A stretch of 22,641 nucleotides of DNA from Ophiothrix spiculata. Lineage: Eukaryota; Echinodermata; Ophiuroidea; Amphilepidida; Ophiotrichidae. The stretch lies in NCBI GenBank assembly GCA_000969725.1, contig JXSR01S029557.1; one strand, written 5' to 3'. The position numbers were made by a program, and so were the translations under genes. The notes under the pieces were generated by a model, which saw only the letters and a list, made by a program, of their open reading frames with translations, ran no database searches and was not told where the DNA came from. Below, one piece after another: positions 1-8,130 of this stretch (positions are counted from its first letter, which is position 1; the number at the start of each line of letters is the position of its first letter).

Positions 1-250
1 CTTCCTTTAAGTTCCAGTTGGGTCCACATAAGTTCTTTTTTACCGTCAAAATCTGCTTTTCTAGTCATGATAAGGTCTTTCTTGCAAGCTAGTAAGATGC
101 CTCCATGTATTCCCTTTGTCCTGTCTTTTCGAAAGACGTCATATGTGTCTGGTAGGTATTCAGATGTGTTCAGGTTTGGTGTTAACCATGTTTCCGTGGC
201 AAGGATAATATCTGGGTTAAACTGATCGATGAAAACAAGGACATCAGGTG
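1..250 (-). pseudogene. LINE AP-endonuclease domain fragment (frameshifted, cut by window edge)
   Basis: A second minus-strand frame, open from about base 250 to base 1, reads DIILATETWLTPNL, then GIHGGILLACKKDL, then WTQLEL. These match the early blocks of LINE apurinic endonucleases (the ETWL block and the GGGxLxA block). The usual opening block of the domain, with its conserved Asn, is absent: the linker of the PHD ORF passes almost directly into this frame. Part of the domain start therefore seems deleted as well as frameshifted. The remainder lies left of the window. Confidence 0.7.
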
Positions 251-1141
251 CCTTGTTTGTTTACCACATTTTTTAGTGGCAGCTTTCTTTGGTTTATAAT
301 ACCTTTTCTTTTCATGGTGGGTTGGAGCTGGATCTGGTTTCTTCTGGGTTTGGATTGGTTCCTGAAGTTCAGCAGATGACTCCTCCTCCTCGTTACTAGA
401 GATGGGAACATCTTCATCCAGGATGGAAAACTGATTACTTGTATCACATCCAGGAGTTGAGTTAAATAATGAGTCAGAGAAATTCATCATATCACAAACA
501 GGGCAAATCCACGTGATTGATTTCCCAATGAAATCCAGGTAGGTCTCATCGTCAACTCCGCCACACATAGTATGGACCCACTTTTGACAATTATCACACT
601 CCAATCCTTTTTGGTTCTTTGTTACTAACTCATCGCACATCCCACACGGTGCTGGTTTACACATCTGGCACAGCCAGGTTTGTTTCTGTTTGAGAATCTG
701 TCCATACTCTTTTGAGTGTACGTTTGCACAGGTTGCATGGTAAATATCTTCACACTCTGCGCACTTGACTTTCCTGCGATTTTTGTAAATAGGTATACTG
801 CAAAATTCACAGCTATCTGGGCCTGGGTTCAGGCTAACATCTCCTGATAGAAGAAGAATAATGCTTAGTCCAATATGCTTGTTTGGTCTTAGCCGGATAT
901 TAATGCCTCTAGGCTTAATGAGAACATTATAAATGCTGATGTAGTTTGCTGCTCCTGCGGTACAGTCCCCTCTAGGTATGGTTCTGCTAAATCCCATTTC
1001 CCACAATGGTAATGCCGGTCCGAAAGATTTGTCAACATGGTCACGGTGCAAGTCTCTGACAAGTCTAGTACTTTGGTTCACAAATAAATAGAACAGGATG
1101 GCTTTTTCAACGATGCTTCTGATATTCATGATTGCTACCAA
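182..1141 (-). CDS. LINE ORF with N-terminal 2A-like peptide and tandem PHD fingers
   Basis: 319-residue frame. Residues 1-89 are a leader without recognisable domain. About 90-108 form a hydrophobic stretch ending in GDVSLNPGP, a 2A-type ribosome-skipping motif. The first PHD finger (C4HC3) uses C111, C114, C127, C130, H135, C138, C158 and C161. The second uses C166, C169, C182, C185, H190, C193, C213 and C216, with the usual Trp two residues before the last Cys pair. Residues 240-262 are acidic and 265-297 basic. The last ~22 residues are out of frame, because the adjacent frame continues as endonuclease. PHD fingers in LINE ORF1-like proteins are thought to serve protein or nucleic-acid contacts. 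The first Met follows AT-rich sequence and is a plausible start, but the 5' end of the element is unknown. Confidence 0.75.
   Translation of the reverse strand: MVAIMNIRSIVEKAILFYLFVNQSTRLVRDLHRDHVDKSFGPALPLWEMGFSRTIPRGDCTAGAANYISIYNVLIKPRGINIRLRPNKHIGLSIILLLSGDVSLNPGPDSCEFCSIPIYKNRRKVKCAECEDIYHATCANVHSKEYGQILKQKQTWLCQMCKPAPCGMCDELVTKNQKGLECDNCQKWVHTMCGGVDDETYLDFIGKSITWICPVCDMMNFSDSLFNSTPGCDTSNQFSILDEDVPISSNEEEESSAELQEPIQTQKKPDPAPTHHEKKRYYKPKKAATKKCGKQTRHLMSLFSSISLTQILSLPRKHG
818..844 (-). other. 2A-like ribosome-skipping motif in the LINE ORF
   Basis: Codons 100-108 read GDVSLNPGP, preceded by a Leu/Ile-rich run. The 2A consensus is D-x-E-x-N-P-G-P. Here the usual Glu is Ser, while the Asp and the NPGP core are kept. 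Functional 2A peptides in non-LTR retrotransposons are established knowledge. Whether this Ser variant skips efficiently is not known from sequence. Separation would fall between G107 and P108 and release the zinc-finger part with an N-terminal Pro. Confidence 0.7.
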
Positions 1142-2429
1142 TTATTGTAATAAAAATGAAGAAAGTGTATACTTTCCTGAGTTTATGTTGGTCTTTCTCG
1201 AGGTTCTGCTACTTCCGGTTGAAAAATTCAAGATGGCCGTCAAATTTCCCGCCACTCCGTTGATGGGTGAATACTGATGAAAAATTCCAATTGCACAAAA
1301 TATTTCCAAGATGCTCCTATATCCTAAAATCCTCCAATTACACAAGAAATACACTACGCACGATGATTAAAATAACTTAAAATTGCGGATGACTAAAAGT
1401 CTTATTGCACACAAGATCGCGAACTCATTCCTGGTATTGTATTGTAAGCTGTCGAATTCGTATGGTTTCCAGCTGGGTGACGCCTGTCGATCCACTTGAG
1501 GTTAAAAATCTTCAAAAATCCACGAAAATTATACACAGTTTCACAAAGTTCCACTAAAATATAAAAGTCCACACTTTATTCCTCCTAGTAATTGTTAAAA
1601 AACATCCAAAATGTTGAAATAAAAGACAAAATTTTGATAAAAATCGAGAGCTAAAAACGTTCGTGTCTAGCATGCACGAGCGCCACCGATATAAGTAGGT
1701 GGACAGTACATCGGAACCAATTTCCACGCTACCACGCCGGACATTGGATTTCCCCAGCCACTCTGTTACAACGTGTGTCTTAGGGGAGCCGAATATTCTT
1801 CCTAAAATCTCGCGATCCAAGTAAGCAAACAATCTGAGCTCGCGTAATCGGTAATAGATCCTATATTATATACATATTCAATTACACCTTACTTGATATT
1901 TTAAACATTAATTCTTACCTTCAAATCGAAGTAATTTTCCGAGAAATAACGATGTGCCTACTTTCTGAACATTGTTTATGTTGATTTTTATCGCGCCAAT
2001 TCCGTATTTTCATAAGGGACGTCATAAGACATAAAATTAGTCTCTTCTACAACATCGTACACATTCACATTACTTCAATTCTCACGAACGGAACCGACAT
2101 TTCTTTAGTTTAAGAGACGCATGCTAATTAGGTCATTTTGAGTTAGGATCAAAATTGCCGATAAATTTGCAGCCGACTCGATCGTAGTTCCAGGTTTTGG
2201 GCAAAAACACATGTTTTACGTTAAATGTGCCTACAAGTAAATTTCACGGTAGTCCTAAACCAGATGAACAAATAATTACTGTATGACCATAATTTGGTGA
2301 GTACATTTATTTTTAGGAGGATAAATAAACACGTGTACACAGTCAATTCCTATAGCCTATGAAGTTGTATGAGTTAGACTTGTAGTTCGTACGGAAAGGA
2401 TAACTCATTGTTAGGTCAACTTAGGAGTA
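1142..2429. other. Non-coding stretch; possible 5' region of the LINE plus unassigned sequence
   Basis: No convincing protein, RNA gene or clear inverted-repeat element was seen. Small open frames (for example 1554-1832 minus) resemble nothing known to me and have no coding signature. The part next to the LINE ORF could be its 5' untranslated region. A single GATGGCCGTC motif occurs near 1232. Confidence 0.4.
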
Positions 2430-3360
2430 GGTGGACAGGCAATAAGTTTAGGCCATGGCCCAGGAATTAATATATTATTGTCATGATTGTAGATTTGCGT
2501 CCGGGATTTTTTGAAATCGCATGCAGCGATTTTTTATTACTCATTATTGATTGAATGAAGGTTGCATTGCATAAAAGCTGTTTTCTGATGTCTCAATTGT
2601 CATTGACATTGCACTTGACTCTGATTCCCGTTTTGTTTTTGAAAAATCATGAACATATATGACAAATCTTATTCTCTTCATAATACGATAACTGGTACTT
2701 TTTAAACAATATATCTGGATATGAATGAGAAAATTGATTTTTACTCACTCCCCTCATTCCAGTTCAGCTTGAAATCGAAAGCGTGCAAATCTCTGCAAAA
2801 CTTTTCAACTATTGTGGATCCATGTACGGGAGATATTGCCGCTAGCAATTACGAAGAACTGAGGAACGGCACATATATCCTAACTAAATTTCGTATGCAA
2901 TAGGCACTATTGTGGATCCGTATTTGGGAGGTATCGTTGCGAGCTATCGCCTCGATATTGAAAAGAACGTCAAATGTATCCAAAGTAAACTCAGGTTTTA
3001 CACGTGTTGGCTTTCTTGGATACGAAGGTCAGCGTTGCATTGCCTTGTTTTCCCTTCAGTGCTGCTTGCTGGTTAGCTCGATGTAACGCTTTGTCGGTGA
3101 TCAAGTATTAATGGCTGAGCTCCTCGGACAACTTGCGGGTGAACTATCCCGGGTAAACAACATCATTCTAGATCGTTTTTACAGCTATTTTTGGATTCCA
3201 AACTTGCTGATTTTATGTTTTTTTCTAGATTTGGTAATTAATGAAATTTTTTTCAAATAATGAAAAAAATGTGCGGTAGCTTTTGGAGCATGCAGGCTGT
3301 GGACGCAAATCTACAATATTAATTCCTATGGCCTTGGGCTTTACTAGGCATGTTCATAAA
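2430..3360. mobile_element. Inverted-repeat element (non-autonomous DNA transposon candidate)
   Basis: The left arm (about 2450-2502) contains AGGAATTAATAT and GTAGATTTGCGTCC. The right arm (about 3301-3345) contains their reverse complements GGACGCAAATCTAC and ATATTAATTCCT, followed by a similar GGCCTTGGGC block. The arms are some 800 bp apart and imperfect; a ~10-bp insertion interrupts the left one. Exact ends and target duplication could not be set. No transposase is present. Small frames inside (2721-2903 and the frame from 3112) match no family I recognise. Confidence 0.5.
2808..2949. repeat. Two direct copies of a ~44-bp segment
   Basis: ACTATTGTGGATCC starts at 2808 and again at 2906, 98 bp apart. 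Similarity continues for about 30 more bases (GGGAGATATTGCCG against GGGAGGTATCGTTG). The copies are in different reading frames relative to the surrounding open frame. The repeat lies within the inverted-repeat element. Confidence 0.6.
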
Positions 3361-3691
3361 ACTTTAAAAATAATTTTCAACAAAATGATGTTAGATGGAA
3401 AGATATTTTAATAATTCCCTTCAAAATGAGGGGTCAACCATCTGAAATGGTGAAGTTGTGGGTGAAAAACGGGCCCTGAAAAATCCCAAAATTTGCCCAA
3501 AAATTGTGACCCTGGACCTGGTATTGCCATTTACTGTGACTGTGAACTGTTCTAGACTATGTCAAGACCCATTTTTTCACCACGAAGGAGCATTTTACAA
3601 AACAGTGCTTCCATTTCATAAAATTTGGCTGTTATCAGTTATTTACCCAAAATTTCTGGCAGTAGTATTGGTACCACAGCCAGAATAATAA
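3361..3691. other. Unassigned stretch before the tandem array
   Basis: A 76-codon open frame (3458-3688, +) is present. It has no recognisable domain, no supporting splice context and ends at the edge of a tandem repeat, so I do not call it a gene. Nothing else was seen. Confidence 0.3.
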
Positions 3692-4014
3692 CCTCCCCGG
3701 GTTTCAATATCAAAAACACTTTTTGTTGATTTTTATCATCAAGTTTGGGTAATGCTGTTTGTTTTGAACTTATAACCCTCAAATTATAAACTTTTACCCC
3801 CTCCCCGTGTTTATTTCAATATCAAAAACACTTTTTGATGATTATTATCATCAAGTTTTGATAATTCTGTTTGTTTGTATAAACCTCAAATTATAAACTT
3901 GTACCCCCTCCCCGGGTTTATTTCAATATCAAAAACACTTTTTGTTGATTTTTATCATGATGTTTTGGTAATGCTGTTTGTTTGGAACTTATATCCCTCA
4001 AATTGTAAACTTGT
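3692..4014. repeat. Tandem repeat, three units of ~107 bp
   Basis: Units begin with CCTCCCCG at about 3692, 3800 and 3907. Each continues with TCAATATCAAAAACAC, a TTTTTGWTGATT block, ATCATCAAG (ATCATGATG in the third), TGCTGTTTGTTT and CTCAAATTATAAACTT. Spacing is 108 and 107 bp. The units are non-coding and differ by scattered substitutions and small indels. They end just before the open frame leading into NUP88. Confidence 0.85.
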
Positions 4015-4026
4015 GCACTTTCTCAG

Positions 4027-4263
4027 AACTGGAATTTGACTATTCAGTTTAAAAAAAAAAAGCCACCACGGCAGTGCAAAATTAAGGCACGCCATCAAGG
4101 TACGTTTCACACTAAATTACCCGTTATTGTTTATCATTTTATTGTACAGTGCTTAGTATGTACCAACGCACCAAGATTTGATGTTGAGCATATTGATGTG
4201 AGTGTGAATTGCCTAGAACTTAAGGGTAAATTACCCACTATTGTTTCTCATTTTATTGTTCAG
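4027..4263 (+). other. Open sequence upstream of the first confident NUP88 exon, with possible further exon material
   Basis: The frame of the 4264 exon stays open leftwards to about 4027, where TTTCTCAG gives an acceptor-like site. CATCAAG|GTACGT at 4093-4105 is a strong donor-like sequence and could end a small upstream exon, but neither phase gives a product I can align firmly to NUP88. The stretch also contains the degenerate first copy of the exon described separately. The missing N-terminus may begin here, or all of it may lie upstream of the window. Confidence 0.3.
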
Positions 4264-4319
4264 TGCTTAGTATGTACCAATACGCCAAGATTTGATGTGG
4301 AGCATATTGATGTGAGTGT
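4113..4319 (+). repeat. Tandem duplication of a NUP88 exon start with its acceptor site
   Basis: Copy 1 (about 4113-4226) and copy 2 (from 4228) share TAAATTACCC, a pyrimidine-rich ATTTTATTG tract, an AG and the exon start TGCTTAGTATGTACCAA through GATGTGAGTGT. Acceptors fall 114 bp (38 codons) apart, before 4150 and 4264, so both are in the same frame. After AGTGT copy 1 jumps to GAATTGCCTAGAA, which in the real exon lies at 4369-4381. Copy 1 is thus a duplicate with a 49-nt internal deletion (equivalent to 4320-4368). Confidence 0.85.
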
Positions 4320-4433
4320 TACAGGCCGATACATCTTGCTATGGGGGAAACACGGCGCCACTGTTATAGAATTGCCTAGAAGATACGGGAAACATGCACA
4401 GTATGAAGGCGGAAAGGACATCATCAACTGCAG
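4264..4433 (+). CDS. nup88: NUP88 exon (beta-propeller segment)
   Basis: 170 nt, entering in phase 0 after TTTTATTGTTCAG and leaving with two bases (AG) before GTGAGG. It reads CLVCTNTPRFDVEHI, then GRYILLWGKHGATVIELPRR, then YEGGKDIINC. This matches the vertebrate NUP88 block LLCINPPLFE ... GLMVLELPKRWGK ... FEGGKSTVNC as I recall it. It forms early blades of the propeller that contacts NUP214 and NUP98 partners. A duplicated acceptor 114 bp upstream could add 38 in-frame residues, so the 5' boundary is the least certain part of this exon. Confidence 0.9.
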
Positions 4434-4487
4434 GTGAGGACTTTTCAATTGTCTTGTCTTGTGATATACCTCATGTTTGAAATGTTA

Positions 4488-4681
4488 CACTGTAAAGTGA
4501 AAGTTCCTCGTTTTGGAACTAGTCCTCGTTTTTCTAAAACGAGGAACAAAACAAGTAGCAAAACGAGGTAATTGCCTTGTTTTGCTACTTGTTTTGTTAC
4601 TCGTTTTAGAAAAACGAGTACCCTACTCGTTTTACAAAAACGAGGACTAGTTCCAAAACGAGGAACTTTCACTTTACAGTG
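4488..4681. mobile_element. Foldback MITE, 194 bp, TTA target duplication
   Basis: Almost the whole element is one palindrome. The left end CACTGTAAAGTGAAAGTTCC and right end GGAACTTTCACTTTACAGTG are perfect inverted repeats, extending through a GGAACTAGTCCTCG block. The inner halves repeat CTCGTTTT and ACAAAACAAGTAGC in inverted order. TTA flanks both ends (4485-4487 and 4682-4684), suggesting a 3-bp target duplication of PIF/Harbinger type. A TA duplication is possible if the ends are set differently. The open frames over it only reflect the palindrome. It lies in NUP88 intron 1 of this model. Confidence 0.85.
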
Positions 4682-4684
4682 TTA

Positions 4685-5248
4685 GCACAATATATGTGGT
4701 GTGTGGAGCTGGAGAAATAGAAATATGTTCACAAAATAGGCGATGAAGTGTTGTCTTGGCAACAAGTTGTCAGCATTACACTGTTGTATTTAACATTTTT
4801 TTGGTTGCTGTTAAAGCCAGGAGCCTTGATATGCTTTTGACAAAGCCTGCCAGGCCTGCTGTGCATTACTGTTTGGAAACGGTGTTGCATACTTCCCAGT
4901 GTCGTGCTCTTGTCAAAACTTATGGATATTCAAACTCTGGTCTTTCTGCACTATAAGGGATGACCTTACCGATTGAATAAACTTGCAAACGAGATGGCCT
5001 TACTGATTGAACCAGCTTAACACTGTTTATTTTTTATTTTTGACTGTAAGTACTATATATCAAGAGACCCAACTTTTATTTCATGAAATAGGGCCTACTG
5101 TTGAATTACAAGGTAATTTGAGCTAGCAATATATATTTGCGCATTGTCCTGAAGTTTACTTTAAACCTAAATGGTGATATTTGCCATCAATATGAACAAA
5201 TATTGACTCGTTTTTGGTCTTTGTTTGTTGTTTTTCGTATCTATATAG
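4685..5248 (+). other. NUP88 intron sequence without recognised element
   Basis: Intronic, AT-rich. A 66-codon frame at 4756-4956 shows no domain and no splice logic and is taken as chance. The stretch ends in a weak pyrimidine tract and CTATATAG acceptor before the 5249 exon. Confidence 0.4.
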
Positions 5249-5374
5249 AACCACTACACTAGCAGAGAGGTTCTTCGTATCCAGTAGTTCACTGAGTTTA
5301 TTACAAGCAAGATGGCATCCAGGCAGCGTGTCTGACACACATGTGCTACTGCTAACAACTGACAATACTATAAG
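5249..5374 (+). CDS. nup88: NUP88 exon (beta-propeller segment)
   Basis: 126 nt. Its first base completes the Arg codon begun at the end of the 4433 exon, and it leaves with AG before GTTGGT. It reads TTTLAERFFVSSSSLSLLQ, then ARWHPGSVSDTHVLLLTTDN, then TIR. This aligns with the vertebrate TTPVAERFFTSS ... AAWYP ... HVVLLTSDNVIR block, one of the most conserved parts of the family. The donor GTTGGT is weaker than the others in the gene. Confidence 0.93.
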
Positions 5375-5456
5375 GTTGGTATTATGCTGTATCTATCTAA
5401 GGAATTTTGAAAAGAAATATATCTAGTAGTAGACACTCTTACAGCCAGCCACTATG

Positions 5457-5540
5457 TCAATCAAAGAGCGGCAATCAGATGGAACAGAAAACAAGTGTGA
5501 TTCGGTGTTTGAGGTAAGGAAGGGGGCAAGACAAGGTTGA
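5457..5540 (+). pseudogene. Possible reverse-transcriptase fragment of a LINE
   Basis: The frame reads SVFEVRKGARQG and then a stop. It resembles the FxVxxGVRQGCxLSP block of LINE reverse transcriptases up to the Cys, where it breaks. Only about 28 codons are readable and no other RT block is visible nearby, so this is a very short relic or a coincidence. Confidence 0.25.
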
Positions 5541-5660
5541 ATAAAAAAGTGTAACAGAGATGAGGTTGTTAGAATATCCTGGGAATCCCGTTCTGCCTGG
5601 GACAACTGTGTCCCGGTAAGAAACAAGCTTACCCAAATCCCGAAAATGTCTTATGTAAAG

Positions 5661-6612
5661 TAAGGTTGGGCACGTTACACGCATGATGCGTTACACGCAC
5701 GCATGATCCGTTACACGTAACAAATAAGTGGTAAACGTGTACACGGATGAAACAAAATCTTTTCAAAGGCACGCACAATTATAACTAACGATGTCACATT
5801 ATCGCTAAAATCTTATATATATATATATATATATTCAGAGCTTCTCAGTAACTCAGCTTCTCTCTAGATTCCCGACCGTTTCCATAGGTAAAATGTAATA
5901 TATTGTTGATATTGTTTACATTTACAAGCAAGACATGTATATCTTATAATTAAAGCAAAAACAACATTCTTAGACTGAGTTTATTTCAGTTTTATTCTAG
6001 TTTTTCTTGGTCCATTTTCAAGGAATATTTTTCCACGACGTCACAATTTCTTACTAGAGAAATGATCGCGCAATGTCCTTCTAGCCATTGGAAAACAATG
6101 TACATTCGATGGATTACAGACTGACCGCGGTACGCGATCTTCTTTTAATAACATGACTACAAGAACAAAACTGGATCATGTTAATAAAACATAATGGATA
6201 TCATCATAATTTTAGGACATTTGTTTGACCGACTATTTTCTTGGTAAATCCGAAAATATGTATCAACGTGCCGATAAATGCTTGTCACATGCTTGTGTAA
6301 AAGTTGCAAAATTCGGCAGTCGCACACGAATTAACAAACACTTCGAAATTGTTTGTTTAATTTTGTCACATTTTGGTGTTTAGATGTAAAATTATGAATA
6401 TTAAAAAATAGCTCTGGTGATCCCCCAAATCGCCCCCATGGAATGATTGACTGGGGCTATTTTAAAATTAAAATAGCCCGGTAAAAAAAAAAGTATTTTG
6501 AGGCTTGTTGCCATTGACCTTTGGTTTTGAATCTCATACGTGTACACGATACACGCACGCATTCATGAATATGTTACACGTAAGAGAAAATACACGGAAT
6601 AACCCATCCTTA
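5661..6612. mobile_element. Non-autonomous hAT-type element, 952 bp, with 8-bp target duplication
   Basis: The ends TAAGGTTGGG and CCCATCCTTA are short inverted repeats. They are flanked by the perfect 8-bp direct repeat ATGTAAAG (5653-5660 and 6613-6620). An 8-bp duplication and this kind of terminus are characteristic of the hAT superfamily. Both subterminal regions carry repeated TTACACG/CGTGTA motifs (5674-5740, 6538-6595). No transposase frame is present, so mobilisation would need a partner in trans. A TA microsatellite lies inside. Confidence 0.85.
5813..5834. repeat. TA microsatellite
   Basis: About eleven TA dinucleotides in a row, within the hAT-type element. Confidence 0.9.
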
Positions 6613-6688
6613 ATGTAAAGCTATTGAGTCAAGCAAACAATCAACTGGTATCAATGATTGTTATAAGTGGTTGGCTATTCTAACCAGG

Positions 6689-7063
6689 CAAGGGTTTAGC
6701 CAGGATTTAAAAGTAAGGCGTCCAAATTCGCGGCCGGGCGAACAGGCCGACTTCAATCAAGACATATTCATACTTGACAAAGAAGGCGATGATTAAGTTA
6801 TACCAACATGGCGAACTTTCGGCAAACGAACGAAGACACAACGTGGTATAAAGCCCATTTTGAAGTCCACAAAGTACATAAATTGAACAGATTTTGTGAT
6901 GTTGATGATTATTGAAGATAAATTCTAATATTCAACATTGAATTTCATACGGTAAAACACATTTTTAGAAGCCTTATTGGACGGCCTTTGCATTTTACAG
7001 GGCGTCCATTTTCGTGATCAGCCGTCCAAATGACGGTCGGACGGCTCTCTGGCTAAACCCTTG
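6689..7063. mobile_element. Second non-autonomous hAT-type element, 375 bp, with 8-bp target duplication
   Basis: The 15-bp terminal inverted repeats CAAGGGTTTAGCCAG and CTGGCTAAACCCTTG are perfect. They are flanked by the exact direct repeat TAACCAGG (6681-6688 and 7064-7071). Subterminal regions carry inverted GCGTCC/GGACG motifs. Length and 8-bp duplication fit a hAT MITE. Its ends differ from those of the neighbouring 952-bp element, so it belongs to another family. Only 68 bp separate the two duplications. Confidence 0.9.
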
Positions 7064-7403
7064 TAACCAGGAATGCATGACATCTGAGTAAAAGTGCAAT
7101 GCAATATTACATGATTTTTTATGCTTCTGGCAACAGTCTGTTCTAGAAGTACATTAACTTTGTGCAATAGATCTGGTGACTCTATTTGTAACAGCATATA
7201 TGCCCTGCTTATTTTTTTCTCAAGACTAGTAAAATTAGAGAAGCAAGTTTCTGATCTAGTATTTGCTACAATTTGGAAACAAATGAATAGTGAAGTTGGA
7301 AGTCTAAAAAGTCATGTGTGATAGGGGACCGTGTTGGTAAGATCTTATAGTATTGCTTTAATATTCCAGACGTAATCAAAATATCTCTGCTTTGTATTGC
7401 CAG

Positions 7404-7670
7404 AATCTATGACATCTCCAATCCACACAAGGCAGCACAGGTCCACGGCTTAGGTGAACACCCAACAAGCTTTTCACTTTCTCCATCAAGATCAACGTTT
7501 GAGGTAGCGCTGGGTGAGATCGCAGTGTCTTTTGACTTTGGTCCTCCTGTAGAAAACCCCTCAAGGACCAGTGTTGGAGCCAAAGAAGATGAGAACCTGC
7601 TGTATCCTGTCTACATCCTCAAAGGCAATGGCGATATCTTCCTCTTACCTATTAGTTTGACTGACAGACG
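7404..7670 (+). CDS. nup88: NUP88 exon (beta-propeller segment)
   Basis: 267 nt, the longest exon here. The acceptor is TTGTATTGCCAG, the first base completes an Arg codon, and the exon ends CG before GTAAGC. Landmarks are IYDISNPHKAAQV, ALGEIAVSFDFGPP and YPVYILKGNGDIFLLPIS. They match the vertebrate order IYSLREPQTP ... SLGETAVAFDFGP ... YPLYILYENGETFLTYIS. The conserved [AS]LGE-AV-FDFGP block identifies NUP88 well. There is no internal stop in the spliced frame. Confidence 0.95.
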
Positions 7671-7688
7671 GTAAGCTCAAAACATGAC

Positions 7689-7945
7689 AATTCGTCATGT
7701 GAGTGCAAGAAAGTCGTATCTGCAATAGCTGCCATTTTTCAAAAATTTGCATTGCACATTGGATAATGTCCGGTCTTGGGTCAGTGGCTCTTGAAATGGT
7801 TCTTCAGGTGATGGTGTCTCCTGAAGAACCATTTCATGAGCCACTGACATATGGCAGAGAAAATTTGAGGGATATTTTGCATTCTAGATGATAAGTTGTT
7901 GAATAAAAATAACATAAGGCAGCCATTGCACTCGCATGACGAATT
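7689..7945. mobile_element. MITE with AATTCGTCATG termini, copy A (~257 bp)
   Basis: The left end AATTCGTCATGTGAGTGCAA and right end TTGCACTCGCATGACGAATT are inverted repeats with one mismatch. Inside, a ~28-bp imperfect hairpin (7783-7847, TCAGTGGCTCTTGAAATGG facing CCATTTCATGAGCCACTGA) surrounds a short loop. The left half closely resembles 10702-10790, so the family has at least two copies in this gene. No coding capacity. Confidence 0.75.
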
Positions 7946-7954
7946 TCACTGCCT

Positions 7955-8130
7955 GATTTCAAAGCACCATTTATATGGACCACTAAAAATATATTGGACA
8001 GTGAAAACATAAATCCATAGTACTGGGCCGCCTTATTTGTAAATGCAAACCATATCATGGATTTCTGTTTACATTGTCCAATAAATATCTGTTTTGCCTT
8101 ATAATTACCATTTGGACGTTTTGGATTATT
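7955..8130. repeat. Interspersed repeat, copy A (related to 20500-20640)
   Basis: ATAAATCCATAGTACTGGGC, a TTTGTAAATGCAA block, CATGGATTTCTGTTTACA and GTCCAATAAATATCTGTTTT correspond in order to segments at about 20550-20636 (AAAATCCAAAGTACAGTGCC and so on). The two copies are roughly 75 percent alike by eye. Class and ends are unknown. The minus-strand frame over it is a by-product: the same frame appears in both copies with conserved FTN and YxGF/YFGF residues, but no protein family is recognised. Confidence 0.6.

Larger units (their letters stand above)
1..1141 (-). mobile_element. 5' part of a CR1/L2-type non-LTR retrotransposon (LINE), decayed
   Basis: On the minus strand this stretch encodes, in order, an N-terminal leader ending in a 2A-like peptide, two PHD-type zinc fingers, an acidic then basic linker, and the start of an AP-endonuclease-like domain running off the window at base 1. 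This order is known from CR1/L2-clade LINEs of marine invertebrates. No reverse transcriptase is visible because the element continues to the left of the window. A frameshift near base 250 separates finger region and endonuclease, so the copy is not intact. The true 5' end may lie further right, in 1142 to about 2100, but no boundary or target duplication is visible. Confidence 0.8.

Noticed and set aside
2721-2903. 60-codon + frame
   Set aside because: It lies within a non-autonomous element and contains half of a direct repeat whose other copy is in another frame; no domain.
3112-3155. ATG followed by MAELLGQLAGELSR and a GTAAAC donor-like site, as a first exon of NUP88
   Set aside because: The peptide does not resemble the NUP88 N-terminus, it ends in a phase that cannot be checked, and it lies inside an inverted-repeat element.
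3692-4014. CRISPR-like array
   Set aside because: The repeats are ~107-bp contiguous degenerate units without spacers, in a eukaryotic intron-rich context.
4445-4672. Minus-strand 75-codon frame
   Set aside because: It lies wholly inside the foldback MITE; the frame mirrors repeated CTCGTTTT blocks.
4756-4956. 66-codon + frame
   Set aside because: Intronic, no domain, and no phase-consistent splice sites to join it to NUP88.
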